Counted from the first letter of the stretch, positions 44,862 through 55,046 are shown. The stretch: 64,000 nt of DNA from JACZYA01 sp965247455 (GCA_965247455.1 CBDFHE010000013.1:1-64000), one strand, 5' to 3'. Notes: generated by a model not told the origin, from the letters alone. Translations and numbers: made by a program.

Positions 44862-45953
44862 TCAATCTACGTGCTGGCTCAGGTTGAGCAGCAAACCCAT
44901 CCCCAGCAGCATCACCACCGCGTCGCTGCCGCCGTAGCTGATGAACGGCAACGGGATGCCCTTGATGGGCAACAGACCGACCACCACACTCAAATTAATC
45001 AACGCCTGCCCCACAATCATAGTAGTGATGCCCACCGCCAGCAGGCGCGCGTAGCCGTCCGGTGCGCGGACGGCGATGCGCAAGCCCCGCCAGCATAAAA
45101 CCCCGACCAGCACCAGCACCGCAGCCGCTCCCAGCAGGCCTAATTCTTCTCCCACCACTGCAAAAATAAAATCCGTGTGCGCTTCCGGCAGGTGGAACAG
45201 CTTCTGCTTGCCCTGCATCAAGCCCACGCCGGTGATGCCACCCGACCCCACTGCCAACATCGACTGAATCGCCTGAAAGCCCGAGCCTTGCGGGTCGGCG
45301 GTTGGGTCGAGAAAAGCCTGGATGCGGGCCAAGCGATACGGCACGCGCACCACCAGCAGATACGCCACCGGCGCAGCCGCCAGCGCCAAGCCGAACAGAT
45401 AGCGCAGGGACATCCCCGCCACAAAAAGCATCGAGCCGGCAATCATCACTAGCAACGCAGCCGTGCCCAGGTCCGGCTCAATCACCACCAACGCAAAGAA
45501 CACCCCCGTAACCAGCGCCGTCGGCAGCAGCGTCCCCGCCAGGTCGTTCATCGCGCGGCGCCGCCGTTCCAGGAAATAGGCCAGGAAAAGCACCAGCACC
45601 AGCTTGGCGAACTCCGATGGCTGCACGGAGAGCGACCCCCAGCGCAGCCAGCGGTGGGTGTTGCGCGTGGGATCGAAAAACAGCACCGCAATCAGCAACA
45701 TCGTCACCAGAAACACCGCGGTGAAAATCGCGCCCGGCTGCCGCAGTTGGCGGTAGTCGATCTGCAAGAGCGCAAACAGCCCCGCCAACCCCAGCCCCAC
45801 CCAGAGCAACTGCCGCAGCAGGAACATGGTTGGGCTATCGAACAATTCGCTGGCGTAGATGGCCGAGGCGCTGAACACCATCACGATGCCCAACACCAGC
45901 AGGGCCAGCAAGCTAGCGAACAGTACTCGATCGGGACGGTAGCGTTTGGCCAT
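44862..45953 (-). CDS. ftsW: FtsW, septal SEDS peptidoglycan polymerase
   Basis: 363 residues with about ten membrane segments. SEDS features: VMVFSASAIYASELF near the start, LRWGSLSVQPSEFAKL, DLGTAALLVMIAGSM with the catalytic-type aspartate, and GIPLPFISYGGSDAVVML near the end. Works with the FtsI encoded upstream. The gene is separated from murD by 2 bp. Confidence 0.95.
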   Translation of the reverse strand: MAKRYRPDRVLFASLLALLVLGIVMVFSASAIYASELFDSPTMFLLRQLLWVGLGLAGLFALLQIDYRQLRQPGAIFTAVFLVTMLLIAVLFFDPTRNTHRWLRWGSLSVQPSEFAKLVLVLFLAYFLERRRRAMNDLAGTLLPTALVTGVFFALVVIEPDLGTAALLVMIAGSMLFVAGMSLRYLFGLALAAAPVAYLLVVRVPYRLARIQAFLDPTADPQGSGFQAIQSMLAVGSGGITGVGLMQGKQKLFHLPEAHTDFIFAVVGEELGLLGAAAVLVLVGVLCWRGLRIAVRAPDGYARLLAVGITTMIVGQALINLSVVVGLLPIKGIPLPFISYGGSDAVVMLLGMGLLLNLSQHVD

Positions 45954-45955
45954 GA

Positions 45956-47335
45956 CTAGCGAGCCTGCCTCACAGCCGGAATGCGGCGCACTTCCTGCTT
46001 GAACACGCGGCCGCGGTGCTCGAAGTTCTCAAACTGATCGAAGCTGGCGCAGCCCGGGGCCAACAGCACGGTATCGCCCGCTGCCGCCAGCTCTCCGGCG
46101 CGAGCCACCGCCTGCGCCACCGTATCCAACGACTCCAGGGGCGCGCCGCCGGCCAATTGCGCGGCGATTTTTTCCCGCGCCGCGCCGATCAGCAGCACAT
46201 GCTTGGCGCGCTGCCGCAACGCCTCCCGCAGCGGGCGGAAGTCCCCGCCCTTGTCCTTGCCGCCCAGGATGACAATCAACTGGCCGGGGAAAGCCGCCAC
46301 CGCCTTCAGCGCCGCGTCCACGTTGGTCGCTTTGGAGTCGTTGTAGTAGCGCACCCCGTCGATTTCGGCCACAAACTCCAGCCGGTGCTCCACCCCTTCG
46401 AAGCCGCTCACCGCCTCCCGAATGGCATCCGGCCCAACACCCAGCAGCCGCGCCGCGCACACCGCCGCCAGCACGTTCTCCAGGTTGTGCTCGCCTTTCA
46501 GGCGAATCAGGCTGCGGTCAAGCACGCGCTCCCGCGCCGGCCCATTGGAGAAAATGACGGCGCCGTTCTCCTCATAGGCGCCCACGTCCACGCGCCGCCG
46601 ACGGCTGAACCAGAACCGTTGCGCCCGGACTTCCGGCGCCAGGTCAGCGCTGAGCGAGTCGTCGGCGTTGAAGATGGCGAAGTCCTCGCCCTGCTGGTAG
46701 CCGAACAGCCGCGCCTTCGCCGCCACGTACTCGCGCATGGAGGCGTGGCGGTCGAGGTGGTCCGGCGTGATGTTCAGCAGCGCCGCCACCCGCGGGCGGA
46801 AACTGCTGATGGCCTCAAGCTGGAAGCTGCTCACTTCCACCACGTTCACCGTCTCGTCGGTGGCGCTCTCCACCAAAGTAATAAGCGGGGCGCCGATGTT
46901 GCCTCCCACCTGTGTCCGGCAGCCCGCCTGCGAGAAAATGCGGCCCAGCAGCGCGGTGGTGGTGGTCTTGCCGTTCGAACCGGTGACCGCAACCACCGTC
47001 CCGCGCAGAAAACGCCAAGCCAGTTCCAGCTCGCTGATGATCTCGATTCCCTTCCGCCGGGCTTTCTGGAGCACCGGCAGGTCGAGCGGAACGCCGGGAC
47101 TGGGCACAATGAGTTCCGCGCCCAGGAAGGTGTTCTCGCGGTGGCCGCCGCATTCGACTCCAACACCTCGGGCGCGCAACTCGGCCGCCGCTGCGGCCAC
47201 TTCTTTTTCGGGGCGCAGCTCGCTGGCCGTCACCTGCGCTCCGTGCGCCGCCAGAAACTGCGCCGTGGCCACACCCGTGCGAGCCAGGCCAACCACCACT
47301 GCCCGCTTGCCCGTCAGTTCCATCGGCTCCGTCAT
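45956..47335 (-). CDS. murD: UDP-N-acetylmuramoylalanine-D-glutamate ligase
   Basis: 459 residues. VVVGLARTGVATAQFLAAHG N-terminal Rossmann, ATP loop GSNGKTTTTALLGRI, EVSSFQLEAISSFRP, and NDSKATNVDAALKAV. The start overlaps mraY by 4 nt (ATGA). Confidence 0.96.
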   Translation of the reverse strand: MTEPMELTGKRAVVVGLARTGVATAQFLAAHGAQVTASELRPEKEVAAAAAELRARGVGVECGGHRENTFLGAELIVPSPGVPLDLPVLQKARRKGIEIISELELAWRFLRGTVVAVTGSNGKTTTTALLGRIFSQAGCRTQVGGNIGAPLITLVESATDETVNVVEVSSFQLEAISSFRPRVAALLNITPDHLDRHASMREYVAAKARLFGYQQGEDFAIFNADDSLSADLAPEVRAQRFWFSRRRRVDVGAYEENGAVIFSNGPARERVLDRSLIRLKGEHNLENVLAAVCAARLLGVGPDAIREAVSGFEGVEHRLEFVAEIDGVRYYNDSKATNVDAALKAVAAFPGQLIVILGGKDKGGDFRPLREALRQRAKHVLLIGAAREKIAAQLAGGAPLESLDTVAQAVARAGELAAAGDTVLLAPGCASFDQFENFEHRGRVFKQEVRRIPAVRQAR

Positions 47336-48459
47336 CGCAGTTTCAACGTGCTCAACGAAAATAGCGCAAACACAAGCGCGACAATCCAGAAACGGATGAT
47401 GATCTTCGGCTCCGTCCAGCCCTTCAGCTCAAAGTGATGGTGCAGCGGCGCCATCAGAAAGATGCGCTTTCCGCGCAACTGAAAGGAGGCTACCTGCAAG
47501 ATCACCGAAAGCGCCTCCAGCACAAAAATGCCGCCAATAAAAAAAAGTAGAATCTCCTGCTTGATGATAACCGCCACCGTAGCGATGGCCCCGCCCAGGG
47601 CGAGTGAGCCCACGTCGCCCATAAAGATTTCCGCCGGATGGGCGTTGTACCAGAGGAAACCCAGGCCGGCGCCGGTCATCGCCCCGCAGAAGACAGTCAG
47701 CTCAGCCACCTGCGGCATCTTGGACAAGTCCAGGTATTCAGCAAAGCGGGCGTGGCCGCTGACGTAGGTGAGCGCCGTCAGCGCCGCCCCCGCGATGGTG
47801 ACGCACCCGATGGCCAACCCGTCCAGGCCGTCGGTCAGGTTGACGGCATTCGACGACCCCACCAGAACCAGCACAATGAAAATCACAAAAGGCAAAACCG
47901 CCAGCGCATAGACCAGCCCGCCGTCGAGCCAGGAGTCAACCACCAGGTCAGGCCGGAGCTGCTTGAAGAAGGGAAAGAGGATCTCGGTGGAATACATTCC
48001 GTTGCGCAGGCTCAACAGGGCGGCGGCAATCAGAACCGCGATCCCGACCTGCAAGCCAAACTTGGTTCGCGCGCGCAGGCCCAGATTCTGCCGCCGGACA
48101 ACCTTGCGGTAATCGTCGGCGAAGCCAATCGCCCCGTAGGCCAGCAGCGCAAACAACGCCAACCAGAGAAACTGGTTGGTCAGGTTGGTCCACAGCAGCG
48201 CCGGCACCACGATGCACACCAGGATCAACACGCCGCCCATGGTGGGCGTGCCGGCTTTATGCTCATGCGCGCGCAGATCTTTGCGGATGTACTGGCCCAC
48301 CTGAAACTCTTTCAGGCGGCGGATGAGCCACGGCCCCAGCACCAGCATCAGCAGCAGCGCCGTCAGGCCGGCAAAAGCGGTGCGCACCGTGATGTAGCGG
48401 AACACGTTAAGCGGGCTCCAGTACGGCTGCAACCATTCGTAGAGAATGTAGTACAGCAC
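47332..48459 (-). CDS. mraY: phospho-N-acetylmuramoyl-pentapeptide transferase
   Basis: Makes lipid I by joining the muropeptide to undecaprenyl phosphate. 375 residues, about ten membrane segments. Mg-binding aspartates in FADDYRKVVRRQNLGLRAR and NLTDGLDGLAIG; the HHHFE motif is in APLHHHFELKGWTEPKI. KAGTPTMGGVLIL is the conserved early loop. Five bp after murF. Confidence 0.96.
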   Translation of the reverse strand: MLYYILYEWLQPYWSPLNVFRYITVRTAFAGLTALLLMLVLGPWLIRRLKEFQVGQYIRKDLRAHEHKAGTPTMGGVLILVCIVVPALLWTNLTNQFLWLALFALLAYGAIGFADDYRKVVRRQNLGLRARTKFGLQVGIAVLIAAALLSLRNGMYSTEILFPFFKQLRPDLVVDSWLDGGLVYALAVLPFVIFIVLVLVGSSNAVNLTDGLDGLAIGCVTIAGAALTALTYVSGHARFAEYLDLSKMPQVAELTVFCGAMTGAGLGFLWYNAHPAEIFMGDVGSLALGGAIATVAVIIKQEILLFFIGGIFVLEALSVILQVASFQLRGKRIFLMAPLHHHFELKGWTEPKIIIRFWIVALVFALFSLSTLKLR

Positions 48460-48464
48460 CCGCT

Positions 48465-49892
48465 TTACTCTCTTCCCGGCGCGGCCGGAATTTCCGCCGC
48501 GAAACGCGCCTGCATGATTTCCAGCAGTGTCTCCAGCCCCACAGCCCGAGAGCCCTTCAGCAACACCCAGTCCCCCTCCCGCACCGTCCGGCAGAGCCAG
48601 TCGCCCACCTCTTCCTTGGAGGCAAAGAATTTCGCCCGCTCCTCCGACATACCGGCAGCGGTCGCGGCCGCAATCAAGTGGCGCGCCGCGCCGCCCACTC
48701 CGGCCAGGAAATCAATGTTGCCCCAGGCGGCTATCTTTTCCCCCGCTTGGCGGTGCAAGTCAGCCGCGCCGGCGCCCAACTCCTTCATCTCCCCCGCCAC
48801 CAGCAACCGCCGCTTCGCCTCCGGGGTGCGGCTGAGAGCTTCCGCCATCGAGGCCAGCGCGACGGGATTGGAGTTGTAGGCGTCGTTCACCACCGTGAAT
48901 CCTTGCTCAAACCGAATCCTCTGCCCGCGCAGGGGCCGGGGCTCGAAGCCCGCCAGCGCCTTGCGAACGTGCGCCGGTTCCACCTGAAACAAGCTGGCCG
49001 CCGCCGCCGCCGCCAACGCATTCGCAATATGCTGCCGACCGGGCAGGCCGAGCGAAATCCGTTGGCATTCCCCGCCCGCCACCAAATCGAACTCGCTGCC
49101 CGCCAGTCCTCGGTCGTCCACGTTTTCCGCGCGCACCTCGGCAGCCTTTTCCGTTCCGAAGCGGACCACCCGCCCCGCAAACCCTTCGGCGAAACTGCTG
49201 ACGCGCGCGTCATCCGCATTCAGCACCGCGGTGGCCGGTGGTTGCAACCCGTGGATGAGCTCGCGCTTGGCCTCGGCGATCTCCTCCACTGAGGAGAAAA
49301 ACTCCAGGTGGACGGGAGCGACGTTGGTGACCACGCCCAGGTTGGGTTCGGCCACCGCGCACAGCTTGGCCAGCTCGCCCTTGTGCGCCATGGCCAGTTC
49401 CAGCACGGCCAGCTCATGCTCCTCGCTCAGCCGCAGCAAGCTCAGGGGCAGGCCGTACTCGTTGTTCAAATTTCCTTCCGACTTCAACACCCGGTAGCGA
49501 GTGACGAGCACGGCTGCCAGCATATCCTTCGTGGTGGTCTTGCCGGTGGAACCGGTGATGCCAATGACCGGGCGCCCCCAAAGCCGCCGCGCCGCGCGTG
49601 CCAGGGTGTGCAGAGCCTGCAGGGTATCCGGCACGCCGATCAAGCTCTTGCCGATGGCGGACGGATAGCTGGCGCGCCGCTCTTCCCGCACCACGCACAC
49701 CGCCGCGCCGCGCTCCAACGCCTGCGCGACAAAATCGTGGCCGTCGAAGCGCGGGCCCTTCACCGCAAAGAAGCATTGGCCGGCCTCGAGGGTGCGCGAA
49801 TCGATGGAAAAGCCGGTCACTGGTCGTTGGGCGGACTCCGACGGTGCCGCCGCGCCCAGCCTCTGGCCGATCCTGCCTACTGTCCACTGCAT
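48465..49892 (-). CDS. murF: UDP-N-acetylmuramoyl-tripeptide-D-Ala-D-Ala ligase
   Basis: 475 residues. FSIDSRTLEAGQCFFAVKG at the N-terminus, ATP loop GITGSTGKTTTKDMLAAV, NLNNEYGLPLSLL, VVNDAYNSNPVALASM and LLVAGEMKELG. Completes the cytoplasmic pentapeptide. The 83-bp gap after murE contains no recognisable signal. Confidence 0.96.
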   Translation of the reverse strand: MQWTVGRIGQRLGAAAPSESAQRPVTGFSIDSRTLEAGQCFFAVKGPRFDGHDFVAQALERGAAVCVVREERRASYPSAIGKSLIGVPDTLQALHTLARAARRLWGRPVIGITGSTGKTTTKDMLAAVLVTRYRVLKSEGNLNNEYGLPLSLLRLSEEHELAVLELAMAHKGELAKLCAVAEPNLGVVTNVAPVHLEFFSSVEEIAEAKRELIHGLQPPATAVLNADDARVSSFAEGFAGRVVRFGTEKAAEVRAENVDDRGLAGSEFDLVAGGECQRISLGLPGRQHIANALAAAAAASLFQVEPAHVRKALAGFEPRPLRGQRIRFEQGFTVVNDAYNSNPVALASMAEALSRTPEAKRRLLVAGEMKELGAGAADLHRQAGEKIAAWGNIDFLAGVGGAARHLIAAATAAGMSEERAKFFASKEEVGDWLCRTVREGDWVLLKGSRAVGLETLLEIMQARFAAEIPAAPGRE

Positions 49893-49975
49893 CTCCAGTG
49901 CCCTGCTTCTCTTCTCTCCTGTTTCCGATTCCCTTACAACCTCCTGCTATCCCAGCTGCGCGAAACGGAGCAGCG

Positions 49976-51481
49976 TCACGAGACTGCGTTCGAGGGTGCC
50001 GTTTCCGCTCGAACATAACCTCGGCGGGCCAGTGCCCGCTGCGCAGCTTCGATTTCGCTCCAGGGCTCGACTCGATCGGCGTACACCTGGGTGTCCTGAT
50101 GGCCCTTGCCGGCCAGCAGCACAATGTCGCCTTCGCGGGCGATTTCAAAGGCCCGCTCGAAGGCGCTCTTGCGATCGAGGACGATTTCGTAGCGCCCGCC
50201 TGCTTTCTGCACGCCCACCACAATGTCGTTGATGATGCCCACCGGGTCTTCCGAGCGGGGATTGTCGGTGGTCAGAATGACGGTGTCGCTCAACCGCCCG
50301 GCAATCTCTCCCATCACCGGGCGCTTGGTGCGGTCCCGGTCGCCGCCGGAACCGAAAACGATGATCACCCGACCGCGCGCGAATTCCCGCGCGGTAGTGA
50401 GCAAATGGGTGAAGGCCAAGTCGGTATGGGCAAAGTCCACCACCACCGCAAACGGCTGTCCGGCGTGCACGCGCTCGAAGCGCCCCGGCACGCGCTGGAG
50501 GGATTCCAGCCCGGCGGCAATCGCTTCCAGCGGCAGCCCCAACCCATAGGCGGTGGCGCCCGCCGCCAGCAGGTTGTGAAGGTTGGCTTTGCCTACAAGC
50601 TGAGAACGGACGGCCACGCGGCCGCCGGGCGTGCGGAGAGTAAATTGCGTCCCGGCTAAAGAAATCTTTGGATCGAGGGCAGTCACCGTTTCGGCGTCCC
50701 CCGCCAGACCGTAGAGCACCTTTTTCCCCCGGCAAGTCTCGGCCAGTTGCCGGCCGCGCGGGTCGTCGGCGTTCAGAACCGAGAGCGCGGGCGGCGCGGT
50801 GCCCTGCCCGAGAAAGAGCTGCTGCTTGGCCTGGAAATAGTTGTCCATGGTCTGGTGAAAGTCGAGGTGGTCGCGGGCCAGGTTGGTAAAGACGGCGGCG
50901 GCAAAAGGAAGGCCATAGACGCGGTCGAATGCCAGCCCGTGCGAGGAAACCTCCATCACCATCCACTCCGCGCCCGCGTCCCGCCAGCTGGCCAGATAGC
51001 GCTGCAAGTCGAGGGACTCGGGCGTGGTCTGCGCGGCCGGCACAGTGCCGGCGGCGGTGTGGTACTCCACCGTCCCAAACAGCCCAACCCGAAAGCCTGC
51101 CGCCCGCAGGATGGATTCAAGCAGGAAGGTGGTGGTGGTTTTCCCGTTGGTGCCGGTGACCCCGACCAGCTTCAGCTGGCGGGCGGGGTGGCCGTAGAAG
51201 TTGGCGGCAGCCTGCGCAAGGGCCTGCCGGACGGAAGAAACCTGGATCCACGCCGCTGCTACGCCACGGCGCGGCGGTTGCTCACTCAGGACTGCGCTGG
51301 CCCCGCGCTCGACCGCCTGGGAGACAAACTGGTTGCCGTCGAGCTTCTCGCCCTTGATGGCGGCGAACAGCCAGCCCGGCTCCACCCGGCGCGAGTCATA
51401 GGCGATCCCGCTGATCTCCAACGACCCGGTGCGGAGTTCCCGAAGAGTCTTGCTTCCCGCCAGTACCTTGCTCAGTTCCAT
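49976..51481 (-). CDS. murE: UDP-MurNAc-L-Ala-D-Glu:meso-diaminopimelate ligase
   Basis: 501 residues. DSRRVEPGWLFAAIKG, ATP loop GVTGTNGKTTTTFLLES, and the specificity motif DNPRSEDP near residue 412, where Arg in DNPR indicates meso-DAP rather than lysine. EVSSHGLAFDRVYG and GKGHQDTQVY also fit. Implies DAP-type (A1gamma) peptidoglycan in this organism. Confidence 0.96.
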   Translation of the reverse strand: MELSKVLAGSKTLRELRTGSLEISGIAYDSRRVEPGWLFAAIKGEKLDGNQFVSQAVERGASAVLSEQPPRRGVAAAWIQVSSVRQALAQAAANFYGHPARQLKLVGVTGTNGKTTTTFLLESILRAAGFRVGLFGTVEYHTAAGTVPAAQTTPESLDLQRYLASWRDAGAEWMVMEVSSHGLAFDRVYGLPFAAAVFTNLARDHLDFHQTMDNYFQAKQQLFLGQGTAPPALSVLNADDPRGRQLAETCRGKKVLYGLAGDAETVTALDPKISLAGTQFTLRTPGGRVAVRSQLVGKANLHNLLAAGATAYGLGLPLEAIAAGLESLQRVPGRFERVHAGQPFAVVVDFAHTDLAFTHLLTTAREFARGRVIIVFGSGGDRDRTKRPVMGEIAGRLSDTVILTTDNPRSEDPVGIINDIVVGVQKAGGRYEIVLDRKSAFERAFEIAREGDIVLLAGKGHQDTQVYADRVEPWSEIEAAQRALARRGYVRAETAPSNAVS

Positions 51482-51513
51482 CCCCGAAACCTTTCATTTC
51501 GCCGCGCCTGCTC

Positions 51514-53625
51514 TCACATGGGCCGCGCGGGCGCCGCCGGAAGCGAAGCCCGGAACTCCACCCTGACTCGGCTGCCGCGCGGCAAGCGCGTGCGGGCTGC
51601 CGGCTGCTGCGCCACCGCCACGCCGTTTCCCACCAGCACGGGCTCCAGGCCCAGGCGCGTGCACGCTTCCACCACCTTCCGCAAAGAGTTGCCGGAAAAA
51701 TCAGGCACCTCGACCGAGTCCCCATTGCGGGTAACGATGCTACCAGCGCGCAGGGGAGGATCCACCAGCGCCGCCGTCACGCCCGGGGCGCGCAAAAAAT
51801 TCCCTTTCGACGAAACAACCCCCTTGCTTGCTCGGAACCGGGCCGGACCCTCGACGGTACCCACAAACAGGGCAGGTTGGAGCTGCCCCGGTCGGAAGTC
51901 CCGCAAGACGGCTCGCTCCACTCGTGGACGGTCTGACCGAGGACGCAGCGGCAAGTCGCGCGGCACGTTGAGATAGGCGAGCACCTGCTCGACCACGCGG
52001 CGAAAGACCGGCGCCGCCACCTCTCCGCCGTAAAACGACTCTCCGCGGGGAGAATCGAGCATGACCAGCACCGTAATGGCGGGCTCCAGCACCGGCGCAA
52101 AACCAATGAAGGAAGCGACATAGTCGGTCTTGGAATAAGTTCCGGTCTCGTCAATCTTCTGCGCCGTGCCCGTCTTTCCGGCGGCGGAATAGCCGGCGGG
52201 TTGCGCTTCCAACCCGCCTCCGCGCGTAACTACCCCGGCTAGCATCCGCCGCAATTCCTCCGCTACCCCTACACTTATGATGCGCTGCTGGCGGGGCGGG
52301 GGCAGCGTCTCCACCTGATTTACCCGCACGATTTCAGCGACCACGCGGGGCTGAATCCAAACCCCGCCGTTGGCGATGGCGGAAAAAGCCGCCGTCAGCT
52401 GCAACGAGGTGGTAGCTATCTCTTGGCCCATAGAGATAGCCCCAATGGAGATCCGCGACCAGCTTCCAGGGGGCCGTAGCAGGCCGCGGCTTTCGGCGGG
52501 AAACTCAATTCCGGTCGGCTGGCCAAAATGCCACCGGCGAATGTGCTTGTACATTTTTCGGTCGCCCAGGCGCAACCCCAGCTTGATGGCGCCCACGTCG
52601 CTGGAGCGGTGGACGATTTCGCGCACGGTCAGGCGCCCGAACGGCTTATGGTCGCGAATCAGGTGTCCAGCCAGCACAATCCCGCCCTGCTGGCAATCCA
52701 CCACCTCAGTGGCGCGCGCCAACCCTTCCTCCAATACCGCCGCGATGGTCACCACTTTGAAGGTGGAGCCCGGCTCGTAGGCCAGAGTCACGCTGCGATT
52801 GACGTGGTAGAAAGTCGGCACAGCAGTGGGATGGTTGGGATTGAAAGTGGGCTGGTTGGCCAGGGCCAGAATCTCGCCGGTGGCGGGATTCTGGACGATC
52901 AGGCTGCCGCCGCGGGCCCGGGTGCGTTTGATGGCGGCTGCCAACTCGCGCTCGGCGATGTACTGAATGTTTTCATCCAGGGTCAGAACCAGGCTGGCCC
53001 CTTCCGGCGATGCCCCCCCCCGGCGACCGTAGGGACGGCGGCGGCCATCGGCGGTAATCACCAAGCGGCGCGGCGGGCCGCGAAGGACGCCATCGAAAGC
53101 GTATTCCAGGCCGCCCAGCCCGTCTTCATCCAAACCGACGAAGCCCAGTACGTGAGCGGCCAGCTCACGCTTGGGATAGAAACGTTTGTGCTCGCGCTCA
53201 AAGTAGATGCCGGAGAGCTCGAGCGCGCGCACGCGCTGCGCTTCGGCTGCATCCAGCTTGCGTTTCACCCAAACGAAGGAGCGCGCTGACCGGAGGCGGT
53301 CTTCAACCTCGGTGCGGTCGAGCCGGAGAGCCCGAGCTAACAGGCGCGCTGTCCGCGACCTGTCGGACACCTCGGCGGGCACCGCAAAAACCGAATCCAC
53401 CCCGACGCTGACGGCCAGTTCCCGCCGGTTGCGGTCGTAAATCACGCCCCGCTTGGGGGTCACTTCCAGGGTACGTTGCTGCTGGCGTTCGGCCCGGCGG
53501 GCGAGTTCCGCGTGGCGCAGGACTTGCAGGTCCACCAAGCGCACCAGCAACAAACCCAGCCAAAGACAGGCAGCAACACCCAGCAGAACTATGCGCACAC
53601 GCGAAGTCGCCGGGGCCGACCGCAT
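51514..53625 (-). CDS. ftsI: FtsI/PBP3-type transpeptidase with C-terminal PASTA domain
   Basis: 703 residues, longer than E. coli FtsI because of a C-terminal PASTA unit (about 635-695, VEVPDFSGNSLRKVVEAC to SRVRVEF). One membrane anchor (IVLLGVAACLWLGLLLVRL), the PBP dimerisation domain (GVIYDRNRRELAVS), then the transpeptidase: serine in YEPGSTFKVVTIAA, second motif SSD in VHRSSDVGAIKLG (SSN in most FtsI), and KTGTAQKID. Septal crosslinking partner of FtsW. Confidence 0.95.
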   Translation of the reverse strand: MRSAPATSRVRIVLLGVAACLWLGLLLVRLVDLQVLRHAELARRAERQQQRTLEVTPKRGVIYDRNRRELAVSVGVDSVFAVPAEVSDRSRTARLLARALRLDRTEVEDRLRSARSFVWVKRKLDAAEAQRVRALELSGIYFEREHKRFYPKRELAAHVLGFVGLDEDGLGGLEYAFDGVLRGPPRRLVITADGRRRPYGRRGGASPEGASLVLTLDENIQYIAERELAAAIKRTRARGGSLIVQNPATGEILALANQPTFNPNHPTAVPTFYHVNRSVTLAYEPGSTFKVVTIAAVLEEGLARATEVVDCQQGGIVLAGHLIRDHKPFGRLTVREIVHRSSDVGAIKLGLRLGDRKMYKHIRRWHFGQPTGIEFPAESRGLLRPPGSWSRISIGAISMGQEIATTSLQLTAAFSAIANGGVWIQPRVVAEIVRVNQVETLPPPRQQRIISVGVAEELRRMLAGVVTRGGGLEAQPAGYSAAGKTGTAQKIDETGTYSKTDYVASFIGFAPVLEPAITVLVMLDSPRGESFYGGEVAAPVFRRVVEQVLAYLNVPRDLPLRPRSDRPRVERAVLRDFRPGQLQPALFVGTVEGPARFRASKGVVSSKGNFLRAPGVTAALVDPPLRAGSIVTRNGDSVEVPDFSGNSLRKVVEACTRLGLEPVLVGNGVAVAQQPAARTRLPRGSRVRVEFRASLPAAPARPM

Positions 53626-53714
53626 CCAATCCTCAGCCTCACCTGTAAAAAGAGAGAAATTCCCGCGTCCTTCTGGACCGGGCTGTTACATTTGCCCTTA
53701 GTGAATTAAGTTAA

Positions 53715-54140
53715 TTAGTCCGTAAGAGAAACTGGCTGTGCGGCTTGGCCCACCGAGCGGACACGCGCCCACACCGGCGCCGGCGTCCGCGGCGCTCCCG
53801 TACCCAGCAGAATCATCTGCCCGGCCTGCGGGATTTCCAGGCCCAGGCGGTTTCGCGCCAGGGCGTCGATGCGCATGGGATCGGTCAAGGTGGCGTGTTC
53901 GAGCCGCAAAACCCGATTCCATTCCAGCACTTGCTCGTGGCGGGCGCGCAACTCCTCCAGCCGGTAGCCTGTCTGCACGTACTCAAAGTACTGCCAGGCG
54001 CACAGCAGGACCACCGCCAGGCAGACCAGGGCCCCGGCCAGGAGAGCGCCGCATTCGCGGGCGTAGCCGGGATCGCGCTGCCGCACCAGGCGGGAGTTGT
54101 CAATGCGCTTCTGCCAACAGACTTGAACCGAAGCTCCCAC
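53715..54140 (-). CDS. ftsL: FtsL-like division protein
   Basis: 141 residues with a basic N-terminus, one membrane segment (ALLAGALVCLAVVLLCAWQY) and a periplasmic coiled coil (YRLEELRARHEQVLEWNRVLRLE in two parts, YRLEELRARHEQV and EWNRVLRLEHATL), then RIDALARNRLGLEIP as in FtsL/DivIC. The call rests on topology, size and position between rsmH and ftsI, because FtsL sequences diverge quickly. Confidence 0.83.
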   Translation of the reverse strand: MGASVQVCWQKRIDNSRLVRQRDPGYARECGALLAGALVCLAVVLLCAWQYFEYVQTGYRLEELRARHEQVLEWNRVLRLEHATLTDPMRIDALARNRLGLEIPQAGQMILLGTGAPRTPAPVWARVRSVGQAAQPVSLTD

Positions 54141-54149
54141 TGCGCTCCT

Positions 54150-55046
54150 CTAGTTCCCCTGAGGGGGCGAAATTAGTTCCGCCGCCCGCAGCTTGGCACT
54201 GCGCGCGCGGGGGTTTGCGCGCACTTCTTGAAGGTTGGGGGTAACCACCTTCTTGGTGAGGGGGTACATCGTGCCGGTAGCTGCAAAGCGGCGGAAACTC
54301 TGTTTGACGAGACGGTCTTCCAGCGAGTGGTAGCTGAGAATGACCGCGCGTCCCCCGGAACGTAAGTGGACGGGGACCCGGAAAAGAAACTGCTCGAGCT
54401 CCTCCTGCTCTCGATTCACCGCAATCCGCAGCGCCAGAAACGTTCTTGTTGCGGGATGCAGTTTCTGCCTTCCCTTGGCCTTCCGAGTCCCCGTCACTAC
54501 CTGTGCCAGGTGGAGCGTGTCCCGGACGGGACGGGCACGCACAATAGCCCTGGCGATCCTGCGGGCGTTGCGCTCTTCGCCATAGGTGTAAATCAGGTCG
54601 GCGAGTTCTTTCTCGCGGGCGTGATTCACCCAGTCGGCGGCGGTTTCCGAACCTGAAGGGTCCATCCGCATGTCGAGCGGCCCCGCCTGCTGAAAAGAGA
54701 ACCCTCGCTCAGGAGCGTCGAGCTGGAGCGTGGACACGCCCAGGTCGGCCAGGATCCCGTCTACTGTGTCCACGCCTGCCCGCTCGAGTACAGTGTGCAA
54801 GTGCGCATGGCTGGAACGGATAAGCTCCAGCCGGGGCGCGAACGGTCGCAAGCGCTCCTGAGCGATTTCCAATGCCATCGGATCCCTATCCACTCCAATC
54901 AACTTGCCGGTCGTGAGCCGGGCGCAAATGGCTTCCGCGTGGCCGCCGGTGCCGACGGTCGCATCCAGGTAGATGCCGTCGGGCCGAATGGCCAGGAAGT
55001 GCAAGACTTCCTCCACCATCACCGGGGTATGCCATCGTGGCACCAT
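54150..55046 (-). CDS. rsmH: 16S rRNA (cytosine-1402-N4)-methyltransferase
   Basis: SAM-dependent methyltransferase acting on the ribosomal P site. 298 residues. HTPVMVEEVLHFL near the start, SAM loop ATVGTGGHAEAICARL, GILADLGVSTLQLDAPERGF, and SYHSLEDRLVKQSF near the C-terminus. Second gene of the dcw cluster, 59 bp after mraZ. Confidence 0.96.
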   Translation of the reverse strand: MVPRWHTPVMVEEVLHFLAIRPDGIYLDATVGTGGHAEAICARLTTGKLIGVDRDPMALEIAQERLRPFAPRLELIRSSHAHLHTVLERAGVDTVDGILADLGVSTLQLDAPERGFSFQQAGPLDMRMDPSGSETAADWVNHAREKELADLIYTYGEERNARRIARAIVRARPVRDTLHLAQVVTGTRKAKGRQKLHPATRTFLALRIAVNREQEELEQFLFRVPVHLRSGGRAVILSYHSLEDRLVKQSFRRFAATGTMYPLTKKVVTPNLQEVRANPRARSAKLRAAELISPPQGN

